Shown here one piece after another: positions 34,667-42,647 of a stretch of 64,000 bases of DNA. The stretch is taken from assembly GCF_000300255.2 (NCBI RefSeq), contig NC_020913.1:372001-436000 (forward strand). The letters run 5' to 3'. A program made the translations under genes and the position numbers. The notes beneath the pieces are model-generated. The model searched no databases. It was not told where the DNA came from and saw only the letters and a list, made by a program, of their open reading frames with translations. This stretch comes from Candidatus Methanomethylophilus alvi Mx1201 (GTDB lineage Archaea; Thermoplasmatota; Thermoplasmata; Methanomassiliicoccales; Methanomethylophilaceae). Every line of letters begins with the position of its first letter. The first letter of the stretch is position 1.

Positions 34667-35200
34667 ATGGATTTAACGAGGTTTTATTACAGCCCACCTC
34701 TTCTCCATTCCGGAGACAACGCTTTGAAACAGGAAGAACCCGACAGGATAATCAAATGCCCCTTCTGCGGCAGATCCTTCTGCGACGACCGTGCCGGGGA
34801 GATATGCAGGACCGACCGTATGTGTATGGTATGCGGGTATACCTGGCGGAGCCGCGGCAATTCGATACCGCGCAGATGCCCCTCCTGCAGGTCCACCGAA
34901 TGGAACGTCAGCCGGAGGCAGGAGGTGTCCTGCGTGAAGTGCGGTCACAAATGGATCCCCCGCGGGGGCTCCAGGCCGTACATGTGCCCCAAATGCAAAT
35001 CCACGGATTGGAGAGGGGTTCTTTCAAAGCCCCGCAAGATCTACAGCGAGGAGGACCTCCAGCGCGCCGTTGCCCTGTATTCCGAGGGAAAAGGGTGCGT
35101 GGAGGCCGCGGCAGAGACCGGCGTGCCTCTGGAGATCATAGTCCTGAGGATCAGGGACATCAGCAGGGATCCGATCAGGATGGGGCCGGCTAGACGGTGA
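34667..35200 (+). CDS. Multi-zinc-ribbon protein with C-terminal HTH
   Basis: About 177 residues from the ATG at 34667; a TTG at 34725 just before the first ribbon is an alternative. There are five C-x-x-C knuckles (CPFC, CMVC, CPSC, CVKC, CPKC), giving two or three zinc ribbons, then an HTH-like tail (EDLQRAVALYSEGKGC...). The last ~30 codons coincide with the antisense of the 5' part of the R repeat (35103-35196), so the 3' end of this gene is chimeric. DNA or RNA binding is likely; role unknown. Confidence 0.65.
   Translation: MDLTRFYYSPPLLHSGDNALKQEEPDRIIKCPFCGRSFCDDRAGEICRTDRMCMVCGYTWRSRGNSIPRRCPSCRSTEWNVSRRQEVSCVKCGHKWIPRGGSRPYMCPKCKSTDWRGVLSKPRKIYSEEDLQRAVALYSEGKGCVEAAAETGVPLEIIVLRIRDISRDPIRMGPARR
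35103..35196. repeat. R repeat, fragment R0 (5' part only)
   Basis: These ~94 bp are nearly identical to the 5' end (on the minus strand) of the DUF4443-like units R1 and R2. The match stops at both sides, so R0 is a recombination remnant lying inside the zinc-ribbon gene. Confidence 0.75.
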
Positions 35201-35296
35201 AAATGACCTTGTGAAAATAGTGAAAATGACATTGTGAAAATAGTGAAAATGACCTTGTGAAAATAGTGAAAATGACCTTGTGAAAATAGTGAAAAC
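35197..35296. repeat. Tandem repeat, four 23-bp units
   Basis: The unit GTGAAAATGACCTTGTGAAA plus ATA is repeated four times with one substitution and a partial fifth copy. It begins exactly where R0 ends. Confidence 0.85.
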
Positions 35297-35309
35297 TACC
35301 TTATTATTT

Positions 35310-35357
35310 AAACAGAAACAATTTCGAATAGGTTGTCCTTTGCCCGTAAGCATTAAT
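35310..35357 (+). pseudogene. Probable DUF3800 C-terminal remnant
   Basis: One frame reads ETISNRLSFARKH-stop, resembling the C-terminus of the intact DUF3800 protein at 41935-42513 (SIIEDKISFARRL). It runs straight into hairpin element S1, exactly as the intact gene runs into S3. Confidence 0.45.
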
Positions 35358-35440
35358 GGCCACCCATGGCGGCCGGCTTACGGGTCTTATCAGGATGAGT
35401 AATCATCAGGAATCAGATACTTAAAGACCGATCTGACTGT
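35340..35440. repeat. Two-hairpin element S1
   Basis: Outer stem CCCGTAAG/CTTACGGG (35343-35350 with 35377-35384), inner GGCC/GGCC, then a second hairpin GATGA/TCATC (35394-35407) and a conserved TACTTAAAGA. Copies S2 and S3 have the same layout, with base changes that keep the outer stem paired. Confidence 0.75.
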
Positions 35441-35711
35441 TCCTAGGGGCAGTTTCGCGACAGCACAGGTTCTTCATTGTATTTCTATCGAAGATCCAGA
35501 TCTATGGAGTTCGTTGCAGTGGCAGTCACTACAATCCCAAAAAAATCGTACTCCGTCCCGCCGAGTGTCGGTAGTTCCTAGGCTCATATATGCAAGTATT
35601 GCTAGCACGACGTTTTATGGATTTGATTCGATTGGGAAAAGTCTATTCTAATCGAAATGAGTAGGCCGGCTGGGAGCAATCAATAAATGTTCATGAAGCG
35701 GTCCTGATAAC
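35441..35711. other. Non-coding stretch
   Basis: I see no gene between element S1 and the DUF3990 start. A GGGCAGTTTCGCGACAGCA segment at 35451 is also found after S2, so homology of the S element continues to about here. Confidence 0.5.
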
Positions 35712-36184
35712 ATGAAGGTCTATCACGGCAGCGACACGGTGGTTCAAAAGCCGAGGATTCTCCACTCCAAACGCAGGATGGATTTCGGTAGTGGATTTTA
35801 CACCACTCAGTCGCGCACCCAAGCCGAGAAATGGGCCAGATCAGTCCGCAGGAGGCGCGACTCCCCCGAGGCATTCGTGACTGAATTTGATTATGAGGAA
35901 AAACCCGGGATGAATGTTCTCATTTTCGACGGACCTTCCGCGGAATGGTTCGATTTCATCATCCGTAACCGCAAGGGGACTTTCACCCACGATTATGACA
36001 TAATACTCGGGCCCGTCGCAGATGACAGCGTTTACGATACGCTGTTCCTCTTCGAGAGCGGTTACATCACCCGTGAAGAAGCAATCGTAAGCTGAACAGT
36101 GCGAAGCTTGATGGGCAGATCCTGTTCCATACCGATAAATCCCTGGAATGCATCACATATATTGACAGCTGGGAGGTGGAATGA
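35712..36184 (+). pseudogene. DUF3990 protein with a one-base frameshift near its C-terminus
   Basis: Frame 1 (35712-36095, 127 codons) has the DUF3990 opening MKVYHGSDTVVQKPRI and GSGFYTTQSRTQAEKWA, an ADP-ribosyltransferase-like fold. It stops early, but the neighbouring frame from 36092 continues the family C-terminus (LNSAKLDGQILFHTDKSLE) to a stop at 36182-36184, overlapping the next gene. One missing A near 36089 (GTAAG) explains it. It may be a disabled toxin, a sequencing slip or a frameshift site. Confidence 0.75.
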
Positions 36185-36420
36185 TGGACCTAGACAGATT
36201 CGAGGTGATAAAACGCGGACTCACCGCGGACGTCGTACGCCTCCTGATGGAGAGGTACGGTTGGTCGGAGGAGAAAGCAATCTCGGAGTTCATGCTCTCC
36301 CGTGTCTACGGATGTCTCCAGGACGAGGAGACCAAGGTCTGGCATTACGGGCCGCTCCAGCTGGCCGAACTGTATGAGGACGAGAGGTCCGGGAATCTGT
36401 ACTGGCCGGAGGTGGCATGA
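36181..36420 (+). CDS. DUF3791-like small protein 1
   Basis: The 79-residue protein (MMDLDRFEVIKRGLTADVVRLLMERYGWSEEKAISEFMLS...) resembles the small helical partners that sit next to DUF3990 genes in gut microbes. It overlaps the restored DUF3990 frame and the next gene, indicating co-translation. It is a putative antitoxin or adaptor. Confidence 0.7.
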   Translation: MMDLDRFEVIKRGLTADVVRLLMERYGWSEEKAISEFMLSRVYGCLQDEETKVWHYGPLQLAELYEDERSGNLYWPEVA

Positions 36421-36617
36421 TGGAACGGGATACCGTGAAGTTCAAGGTGTACTGTGTGGAGGAATACCGCAGGGCCCACGGGCTCACCGCACCTCAGACG
36501 ATAGAGCTCTTCGAGAGGTACGGCGTTTTCGGGTTTTTGGAGGAACCTGCCCTGCAGTGGCAGAGTCTCGACAACACCGTCATAGATATCGACGAGTACA
36601 TCGAAGCGAGAGCATAA
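36417..36617 (+). CDS. DUF3791 protein 2
   Basis: The 66-residue protein has YRRAHGLTAPQTIELFERYGVFGFLEEP and HDS-like IDIDEYIE, the DUF3791 pattern. It overlaps protein 1 by ATGA. The trio DUF3990-DUF3791-DUF3791 looks like a toxin/antitoxin-style module (inference). Confidence 0.75.
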   Translation: MMERDTVKFKVYCVEEYRRAHGLTAPQTIELFERYGVFGFLEEPALQWQSLDNTVIDIDEYIEARA

Positions 36618-36676
36618 GACGCGGACTTTACGCTAACTGTTTTCAATCAGTGTTCTGTGGGAACAGGTTAAAACAA

Positions 36677-37192
36677 TCAGCCTATGAGCTCCAGCGCCGC
36701 GGAGTTGGCCGCCACGGCGGCTTCCCTTCTGCCGGTGTTGCTGCCTCCGATGAGCACCACGTCCCCTTCCTCCATGCCGTGGGCGCGGATCTGCGCCGCC
36801 AGTTCCGGGGAATGCTCGTCGATGCTCCAGTCCGGAGGGAGTATAAGCTCCCCGTCGCGGAGGATGATGGTGGTGCATCCGTCGCCGCCCGATTTGAGGG
36901 CGGCATCCCTCTGCTCCACACCCTTCTCGATCATTTTTGCTTTTCCTTTCAGCAGCAGCGATACCTGGTACGTCCCTATTGCGGAATCTGTATGGTCGAT
37001 CTCCATGAGCGAGAATCCCAGGGTCCGCAGGAGGTCGCATCCCAGGGGGGTGACGATCATCCCCCTGGGGGAGACGTCCACCAACCCCATCCCCTCTAGT
37101 TTCCCGAGGATGAGACGAGTGTAGTTCTCGCTGAGGCCCGCGGCGGAGACCGGCGTACCGCTGGAGGTCATAGTCCTGAGGATCAGGGACAT
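36677..37192 (-). CDS. DUF4443-like transcription regulator, copy in R1
   Basis: The 171-residue protein has an N-terminal winged-helix section (TSSGTPVSAAGLSENYTRLILGKLEG) and a ligand-like C-terminal domain with GGDGCTTIILRDGELILPPDW and VVLIGGSNTG. It is alignable with the full-length DUF4443 protein at 56742-57326 but shorter at the N-terminus; an upstream in-frame GPILIGSLL suggests the original start was lost. It may still be functional. It is a paralogue of the frame in R2. Confidence 0.7.
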   Translation of the reverse strand: MSLILRTMTSSGTPVSAAGLSENYTRLILGKLEGMGLVDVSPRGMIVTPLGCDLLRTLGFSLMEIDHTDSAIGTYQVSLLLKGKAKMIEKGVEQRDAALKSGGDGCTTIILRDGELILPPDWSIDEHSPELAAQIRAHGMEEGDVVLIGGSNTGRREAAVAANSAALELIG

Positions 37193-37226
37193 CAGCAGGG
37201 ATCCGATCAGGATGGGGCCGGCTAGA
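36677..37226 (-). repeat. R repeat, complete unit R1
   Basis: About 550 bp carrying a whole DUF4443-like frame (36677-37192) plus the short 5' flank shared with R0 and R2 (up to GGCTAGACGG). It is the left boundary of the first AlbA_2 cargo gene. Confidence 0.8.
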
Positions 37227-37386
37227 CGGAGAAACTGTTCTGTGAAACGGTGAATTCTGCCGTTCAGGTAATGATATAAATCTAAAGGGACACGTTCATT
37301 CCTATTTCAGACCGTGGTGAAGATTCTCTTCCGAAAGTCAGATTAAGTTATATTCCATATTGCTCATCAATAACCACAGAGGGATT

Positions 37387-38841
37387 ATGCAGGATTTAAG
37401 TGCACTTGTGAAAGAATTGGCCAGCAATCCAGTCGAGAGCCCGTGGCTGGAATTCAAACATAACACCAATGAGCCCAGTATGATTGCGGAACGTATCAGC
37501 GGAATCGCCAACAGTGCAGCCATGCTTGGTCGTTCATGCGGATACGTCATCTGGGGTGTTGAAGACAAGACCCACGAGATTCTGGGCACTACTTTTAAAC
37601 CCGAAACCCAGAAGGTCGGCGGTCAGGAATTGATGAGCTGGCTGCACAACAATCTGTCTAAAAATGCTGATTTCGATTTCCAAGAAACAACAGTGGACGG
37701 ATTTCGCATGATTATCCTCACGATTTATGCATCAAGACAGTACCCAGTCGCATTTGATAAATGCGAATATATACGTGACGGCAGTTATACGAAGAAACTG
37801 ATAGACAGACCTCAACTTGCATCAAAGCTTTGGTTCGCTTTGAACAGCCAGAGGGCAGAGATGATGGTCGCTGCCGAAGATTGTTCGCCGGAAGACATCC
37901 GTCGTTTGCTTGCCTATGATTCCTTCCTAACCCTGCTGAATCTGCCAGATCCCATGAGCGAAAAGGCATTAATGGATGTGTTGGCGGATAATGATGTAAT
38001 CGTAAGACAGGATAACGGATTGTACACGGTGACCGTTCTTGGTGCCCTCTTGTTCGCCAAGGATCTTTCGAAGTTTGGCAGACTGGGCCGCAAAGCGCTT
38101 CGCATCGTTAAGTACAACGGCGATTCCAAATCCGATATCGCTCGTCAGACGCAGGATGTGAGAGGATACGCCATAGGTTTTGAGGATAATATCCGCGCCC
38201 TGATGCTCATGTTGCCTTCTTCAGAAGTCATCAGGACGGGCAAGGCAGAGCTGAAGGAACAATACTCCGTCGTCGCGATAAGAGAGATTCTGGCTAATGC
38301 GATGATACATCAGGATCTTTCATCCTCCGGGATGAATCTGGCGATAGAGGTTTTCAGCAACCGTGTAGAGATAACGAACTCAGGTCCGATTCTTGTCGAT
38401 AAGGAAAGGCTGATTGATGCCGCCCCCAAGTCAAGGAATGAGAAGGTCGCGACCATGATGCGTAGAATCAAACTCTGCGAGGAGCTCGGCAGCGGTTGGG
38501 ACAAGATAGTGGAATCCTGTGAGAAGGATATGTTTTCTGTACCGACCGTCTACTCTGACGAAAACGGCACAAGGGTTGTATTGACCGTTCCGACATCTTA
38601 TGCGGATATGAGCTCCGAGGAACGTCTGTGGAATTGTTATATGCACGCCTGTTCCTGTTTCACCAAGGGCGGGTATCTTACGAACTCCTCCCTTCGTGAA
38701 CGTTTCGGATTGGAAACGACAAATTACAGTACCGTCCAAATGTCCACTCTGATAAAGGCCGCCAAGTCCAGGAATCTGATAAAGGCAGTCGACGAAAACA
38801 CTTCCACTCGTATGCTCAAATATGTTCCTTATTGGGCATGA
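37387..38841 (+). CDS. AlbA_2/HATPase_c_4 ATP-binding protein (Schlafen/RecG-like), 1
   Basis: The protein is 484 residues from the ATG at 37387 (GAGGG just upstream). The N-terminal AlbA_2 domain has ESPWLEFKHN and NSAAMLGRSCGYVIWGVED. The middle has YIRDGSYTKKL and the HATPase-like block REILANAMIHQDL and NRVEITNSG. A winged-helix region follows at the end. Such proteins occur in accessory islands and are often called transcriptional regulators; a defence role is possible. It is cargo between R1 and R2, with codon use more AT-rich than the core. Confidence 0.85.
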   Translation: MQDLSALVKELASNPVESPWLEFKHNTNEPSMIAERISGIANSAAMLGRSCGYVIWGVEDKTHEILGTTFKPETQKVGGQELMSWLHNNLSKNADFDFQETTVDGFRMIILTIYASRQYPVAFDKCEYIRDGSYTKKLIDRPQLASKLWFALNSQRAEMMVAAEDCSPEDIRRLLAYDSFLTLLNLPDPMSEKALMDVLADNDVIVRQDNGLYTVTVLGALLFAKDLSKFGRLGRKALRIVKYNGDSKSDIARQTQDVRGYAIGFEDNIRALMLMLPSSEVIRTGKAELKEQYSVVAIREILANAMIHQDLSSSGMNLAIEVFSNRVEITNSGPILVDKERLIDAAPKSRNEKVATMMRRIKLCEELGSGWDKIVESCEKDMFSVPTVYSDENGTRVVLTVPTSYADMSSEERLWNCYMHACSCFTKGGYLTNSSLRERFGLETTNYSTVQMSTLIKAAKSRNLIKAVDENTSTRMLKYVPYWA

Positions 38842-38844
38842 GCG

Positions 38845-39005
38845 TGCTTAGTGGGTGCTTAGTGGGTGCTTAGTGGGTGCTTAGTCCGTTCGATGATTGT
38901 TAGACAAAATCGATTATAATAATGTTCACTCTTTATATATAAGATTGTGAAAAATCTTATTTTTTCGAAAAAATAATCACAAATTGTGCTTAGTGGGTGC
39001 TTAGT
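38845..39005. repeat. 11-bp iterons in two blocks
   Basis: TGCTTAGTGGG is repeated three times plus a partial copy (38845-38885), then again as one full and one partial copy at 38987-39005, across a ~100-bp AT-rich spacer. It lies directly after the AlbA_2 gene. Possibly an operator or plasmid-type iteron remnant. Confidence 0.8.
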
Positions 39006-39098
39006 CCACGCGCATATCCATACGAGGATCCTTGCTGTGTGTCTATTTGCTCTGTGCACACAATAATCGGTTAAAGGACATAGGATTGTCCGGTGAAC

Positions 39099-39614
39099 TC
39101 ACCCGACAAGTTCCAGCGCCGCGGAGTTGGCCGCCACGGCGGCCTCCCTCCTGCCGGTGTTGCTGCCTCCGATGAGCACCACATCCCCTTCCTCCATGCC
39201 GTGGGAGCGGATCTGCGCCGCCAGTTCCGGGGAATGCTCGTCGATGCTCCAGTCCGGAGGGAGTACGAGCTCCCCGTCGCGGAGGATGATGGTGGTGCAT
39301 CCGTCGCCGCCCGATTTGAGGGCGGCATTCCTCTGCTCTACACCCTTCCCGATCATTTTTGCTTTTCCTTTCAGCAGCAGCGCGACCTGGTACGTCCCTA
39401 TTGCGGAATCTGTATGGTCGATCTCCATGAGCGAGAATCCCAAGGTCCGTAGGAGGTCGCATCCCAGCGGGGTGACGATCATCCCCCGGGGGGAGACGTC
39501 CACCAACCCCATCCCCTCCAGTTTCCCGAGGATGAGACGAGTGTAGTTCTCGCTGAGGCCCGCGGCGGAGACCGGCGTACCGCTGGAGGTCATAGTCCTG
39601 AGGATCAGGGACAT
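39099..39614 (-). CDS. DUF4443-like transcription regulator, copy in R2
   Basis: The 171-residue protein differs from the R1 copy at only about eight positions; the same HTH and C-terminal motifs are present (CTTIILRDGELVLPPDW). The open frame in both copies suggests recent duplication or retained function. Confidence 0.7.
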   Translation of the reverse strand: MSLILRTMTSSGTPVSAAGLSENYTRLILGKLEGMGLVDVSPRGMIVTPLGCDLLRTLGFSLMEIDHTDSAIGTYQVALLLKGKAKMIGKGVEQRNAALKSGGDGCTTIILRDGELVLPPDWSIDEHSPELAAQIRSHGMEEGDVVLIGGSNTGRREAAVAANSAALELVG

Positions 39615-39655
39615 CAGCAGGGATCCGATCAGGATGGGATCGGCAAGACGGTGAG
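39099..39655 (-). repeat. R repeat, complete unit R2
   Basis: Near-identical to R1 over about 550 bp, from the CCAGCGCCGCGGAGTTGG end through the DUF4443-like frame to the GCAAGACGG edge. Confidence 0.8.
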
Positions 39656-39785
39656 AATTGCCTTAATGTGGTGAGCCTTGTTGTCTCGGGGTTCATAACG
39701 ACATCTTGCAAAACGATTTGCAGATCATCGGATTAATACAAGAGTTTATAAAATGTGGAGAATCTGGTAATTCGGAGGCAGCGAT

Positions 39786-39959
39786 ATGGCTACTAAATCA
39801 TTTTACGAGACCATGGTCATCGATACGCCGGAAGCGGCAGCCAATCTAGCTAAGGCTATCGACGATTATGAACAGTATGGCGCATATCAGCCCGGCCCTA
39901 CCCAGGGGGTCTGTACGGATCCCGAAGTCATCAAGAAGATCAAGGAAGCGTGGCAGTGA
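39786..39959 (+). CDS. Small antitoxin-like protein, 57 residues, partner missing
   Basis: The ATG at 39786 has GGAGGCAG upstream and a TATA-like GTTTATAAAATG at ~39745. The product (MATKSFYETMVIDTPEAAAN... ending VIKKIKEAWQ) looks like a small antitoxin. The usual downstream toxin frame is missing; instead the sequence runs into a broken DUF3800 tail and element S2. Identification is by general shape only. Confidence 0.5.
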   Translation: MATKSFYETMVIDTPEAAANLAKAIDDYEQYGAYQPGPTQGVCTDPEVIKKIKEAWQ

Positions 39960-40057
39960 CCGATTACGTCCTGCTGAAGCTGTCCTCGATGATTTTGGAC
40001 TCTCATTACGTGAGGGTCGGATCGATGAGAAGATGATCCCTTGCCCGTAAGTATTGA
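39960..40057 (+). pseudogene. Broken DUF3800 C-terminal remnant
   Basis: One frame reads LSLREGRIDEKMI and, after a one-base shift, LARKY-stop, resembling the C-terminus of the intact DUF3800 protein (IIEDKISFARRL). It joins hairpin element S2. Confidence 0.4.
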
Positions 40058-40150
40058 TGGCCACCCATGGCGGCCGACTTACGGGTCTTATCGGGATGCA
40101 TAATCATCGGGTATCAGATACTTAAAGACACGTTCGACTGATGATCGGAG
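40041..40150. repeat. Two-hairpin element S2
   Basis: Outer stem CCCGTAAG/CTTACGGG (40044-40051 with 40078-40085), inner GGCC/GGCC, second hairpin GATG/CATC (40095-40108) and TACTTAAAGACA. It is ~85% identical to S1 over about 100 bp. Confidence 0.75.
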
Positions 40151-40165
40151 CAGTTTTAGACAGCA

Positions 40166-41467
40166 TCATGTCTTCTCTGGAACTTTCCAGTACCCCGTAC
40201 GCTGGTTGCCAACGCGTTCGATCAGGCCCTTTTCCTTCAGCCTGATCACCACCTTCCCCACATACGATCTGCTGACCCCGCTCATGTATGCGATCTCGTT
40301 CAGTTTGGCATAGGGGTTGGTCCTTATGGCATCCAATACGCTCATCTCCCTTTCCGTAAGCGGGGCGTCCGCCGGATGTCTCGATGCCGCCGAACGCAGT
40401 CCGCGGAATCTGAGCGTGACGGTGACCGTCCCGTTGGTCAGATCGAACGCCTCCTTTCCGTAGGCGGAGGTTATCACCGGGATGCCGTGCCCCGTGTGCT
40501 CTGTCAGCCTCGTCTGTACAAAGACTCTCATCAGGGCGTCATTCACCGGGAGACTCTTCCCGGAGAAGAAATCCTCCAGCGACAGCCAGTACGGGATGCT
40601 CCCGTAGGATATGACCTCCATGCGGTCGTCGAATATGTGGACGGTAGGTGCGATGTGGCCGATCCAGTTGTTGTGGACGCACGCGTTGATCCACGCCTCC
40701 CTGAAGGCGTTCCCGTCGAAGAGTTCTCTTTCCTTCCTGCTTCCCGGACCTACCTGGACGGATACTTCGTTCTGAGCCTGTACGAAGTCGAGGACCTGAT
40801 TGACCTCGGTCAGCAGGGAGCGTCCGCCGTAATCCTTCCTGAAGGTCATGTCCGATCTGTCCGTCCCGCGGAACATGGCCACCGACAGGGGGATATCGTT
40901 CTGATCGGACAGGAGCTGTGCCTGATAGTTCAGTCTCCCGTCGCTGTTCAGCAGACCGAAGCTCTTCCTCAGGCGTTCGTCGTCCTGAACGTCGAAACCA
41001 TTGTCCCTCAGCAGGATACAGAGTTCCTTGAATGTCAGTTCCTGATTATAGGAGGAGGTGTCCAGAAGATTATCGCCCGAGCTCAGTATCATACGTCTGA
41101 GCTCCGACAGGGGAGCCTTGCGGTTCTCCGCACCGGTTCTGACCAGTATGTTCCCTTTTACCGAGTACGGGCGGGCGGTACCCTGGGTTTCCACCGAGAT
41201 GTACTCCTTTCCGTCCGATGTGTTCAGCACTTTGATTTTGGCAATCACGGGGGGTTCGATGGATTCACGAACGCTCTTGGAGATGTCCTTCAGGGTGTTC
41301 TTTCCAATCATCTGGCCGATCACAGTCCCGTCATCTCTGACTCCGAAGAACACATGGGCTTTGCCGGAATTGTTGAGCATGGCGCAGATCGCTTCCATCG
41401 CTTCGTTCATCTCTGCCGTGCTCTCTTTGAATTCCTGTGTTTCGTCCTCTCTTCCGATGTTCGCCAT
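40166..41467 (-). CDS. AlbA_2/HATPase_c_4 ATP-binding protein, 2
   Basis: The 433-residue protein begins with the AlbA_2 domain at the extreme N-terminus (GREDETQEFKEST, NNSGKAHVFFGVRDDGTVIG). The central HATPase-like block includes FREAWINACVHNNW and DRMEVISYGSIP. A C-terminal winged helix (NEIAYMSGVSRSYVGKVVIRLKEKG) ends the protein. The promoter region carries two 23-bp repeats. It belongs to a different subfamily from protein 1. Role unknown; accessory island cargo. Confidence 0.85.
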   Translation of the reverse strand: MANIGREDETQEFKESTAEMNEAMEAICAMLNNSGKAHVFFGVRDDGTVIGQMIGKNTLKDISKSVRESIEPPVIAKIKVLNTSDGKEYISVETQGTARPYSVKGNILVRTGAENRKAPLSELRRMILSSGDNLLDTSSYNQELTFKELCILLRDNGFDVQDDERLRKSFGLLNSDGRLNYQAQLLSDQNDIPLSVAMFRGTDRSDMTFRKDYGGRSLLTEVNQVLDFVQAQNEVSVQVGPGSRKERELFDGNAFREAWINACVHNNWIGHIAPTVHIFDDRMEVISYGSIPYWLSLEDFFSGKSLPVNDALMRVFVQTRLTEHTGHGIPVITSAYGKEAFDLTNGTVTVTLRFRGLRSAASRHPADAPLTEREMSVLDAIRTNPYAKLNEIAYMSGVSRSYVGKVVIRLKEKGLIERVGNQRTGYWKVPEKT

Positions 41468-41489
41468 AATACTCGCCAGTACTGCAATT

Positions 41490-41545
41490 GATTCTATATT
41501 GATATACTTAATGATTCCATATTGATATACTGATTGATTCCATTT
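41490..41545 (-). promoter_or_regulatory. Direct repeats in front of AlbA_2 gene 2
   Basis: Two 23-bp units starting GATTC(T/C)ATATTGATATACT and a partial third lie 23 bp upstream of the start codon. They contain the TATA-like ATATCAATAT on the minus strand, so bound protein would block the promoter; the gene's own winged helix is a candidate binder. Confidence 0.6.
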
Positions 41546-41633
41546 CGAGGTATCGATCGAGGATATGGGATATTGCGATTGATCGTCTGATCGGGGAATG
41601 ATGGCCGAAGCGACTTCGGTGCGGTTTTACCCG

Positions 41634-41845
41634 ACAAGCTCCAGCGCCGCGGAGTTGGCCGCCACGGCTGCTTCCCTCATCCCTGTGTTGCTACCTCCGA
41701 TGAGCACCACGTCCCCTTCCTCCATGCCGTGGGCGCGGATCTGCGCCGCCAGTTCCGGGGAATGCTCGTCGATGCTCCAGTCCGGAGGGAGTATAAGCTC
41801 CCCGTCGCGGAGGATGATGGTGGTGCATCCGTCGCCGCCCGACCC
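41634..41845 (-). repeat. R repeat, 3' fragment R3
   Basis: The last ~210 bp of the DUF4443-like frame (stop end through LPPDWSIDEH and CTTIIL) are kept. The match breaks at GCCGCCCGA, 90 bp before the DUF3800 start. Confidence 0.8.
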
Positions 41846-41934
41846 GAGTCTATTCGTTGTCGGCGTAGCAGTGGGTTGTCATGGATAAACGGGTAATTCA
41901 TTGTAGTAACACGTTAATCGGGAACGATGACAGA

Positions 41935-42513
41935 ATGACAGACATTGTGGTTATCGACGAATCCGGAGATCTGGGCCCAAAGGGTTCCGAGTATTTCGCT
42001 ATGGCAGCAATGATTCTCCCCAGGACGCGCAATCTCAAAAGTGCCTACAAAACAATCCCGAAGGACGGCAAGGAGCACAAGTGGTACAATTCCGATGAGG
42101 ATGAGATTCTCGAACTGTTCGAGGCAATGGGCCGGTGCAGATTCGGTATCGTCTATTCCGTAATCAAAAAGAACAAGCCGCTGTCAGATGCACCTGTGTA
42201 CGGAAACGAGCTCTATGACAGGATGGTATGCCAGGTCGTCGATGATGCCCTGTCCCATCTCGGTTGCAGGGATGTCAAGGTCTATCTCGACAACAACAGG
42301 TTCATCTCGACGGAAAGGTTCAGGGAGATCGTCCGCGAATCCTCCGTCAGGTCGGGTGTGAATCTCCTAGAAGTGAGGAAGAGGGATTCAAAGAGCACAC
42401 CGTGTTTGCAACTGGTAGACTTCGTAGCAGGTTCCGTGAGAGCCAAATACGAACGCGGTGACACCAAACTATCCATTATAGAAGACAAAATATCCTTCGC
42501 CCGCAGGTTATAA
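41935..42513 (+). CDS. DUF3800 protein (RNase H-like)
   Basis: The protein is 192 residues from the ATG at 41935. DUF3800 motifs: VVIDESGDLG at the start (first acidic pair), VYLDNNRF in the middle and LQLVDFVAGSVRAKYERGD near the end, giving three or four acidic residues of an RNase H-like site. These proteins are frequent in defence islands but have no established function. Its last codons form the left arm of hairpin S3. An upstream in-frame ATG at 41881 is less likely. Confidence 0.85.
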   Translation: MTDIVVIDESGDLGPKGSEYFAMAAMILPRTRNLKSAYKTIPKDGKEHKWYNSDEDEILELFEAMGRCRFGIVYSVIKKNKPLSDAPVYGNELYDRMVCQVVDDALSHLGCRDVKVYLDNNRFISTERFREIVRESSVRSGVNLLEVRKRDSKSTPCLQLVDFVAGSVRAKYERGDTKLSIIEDKISFARRL

Positions 42514-42590
42514 GGGCCACTCCGATAGCGGCCAACTCTGCGGGGCTTATCAGGATGGTTGACTATCTTCTATCGATTATTTAAAGTATC
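42490..42590. repeat. Two-hairpin element S3
   Basis: Outer stem CCCGCAG/CTGCGGG (42500-42506 with 42538-42544) replaces the T-A and neighbouring pairs of S1/S2 with others that still pair. Inner GGCC/GGCC and a second hairpin GATGG/CTATC (42554-42567) are kept, then TTATTTAAAGTATC. It overlaps the DUF3800 stop codon. Confidence 0.7.
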
Positions 42591-42647
42591 CTTTGGCAGA
42601 ACGGTCTGTCATCGTAATATTCATAGGGCGTTAGGTTTCAACCTACA

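Noticed and set aside
35343-35410. C/D-box guide RNA reading of element S on the minus strand (TGATGA and CTGA are present)
   Set aside because: The boxes are too close for guide segments and are part of a hairpin; C'/D' boxes are missing.
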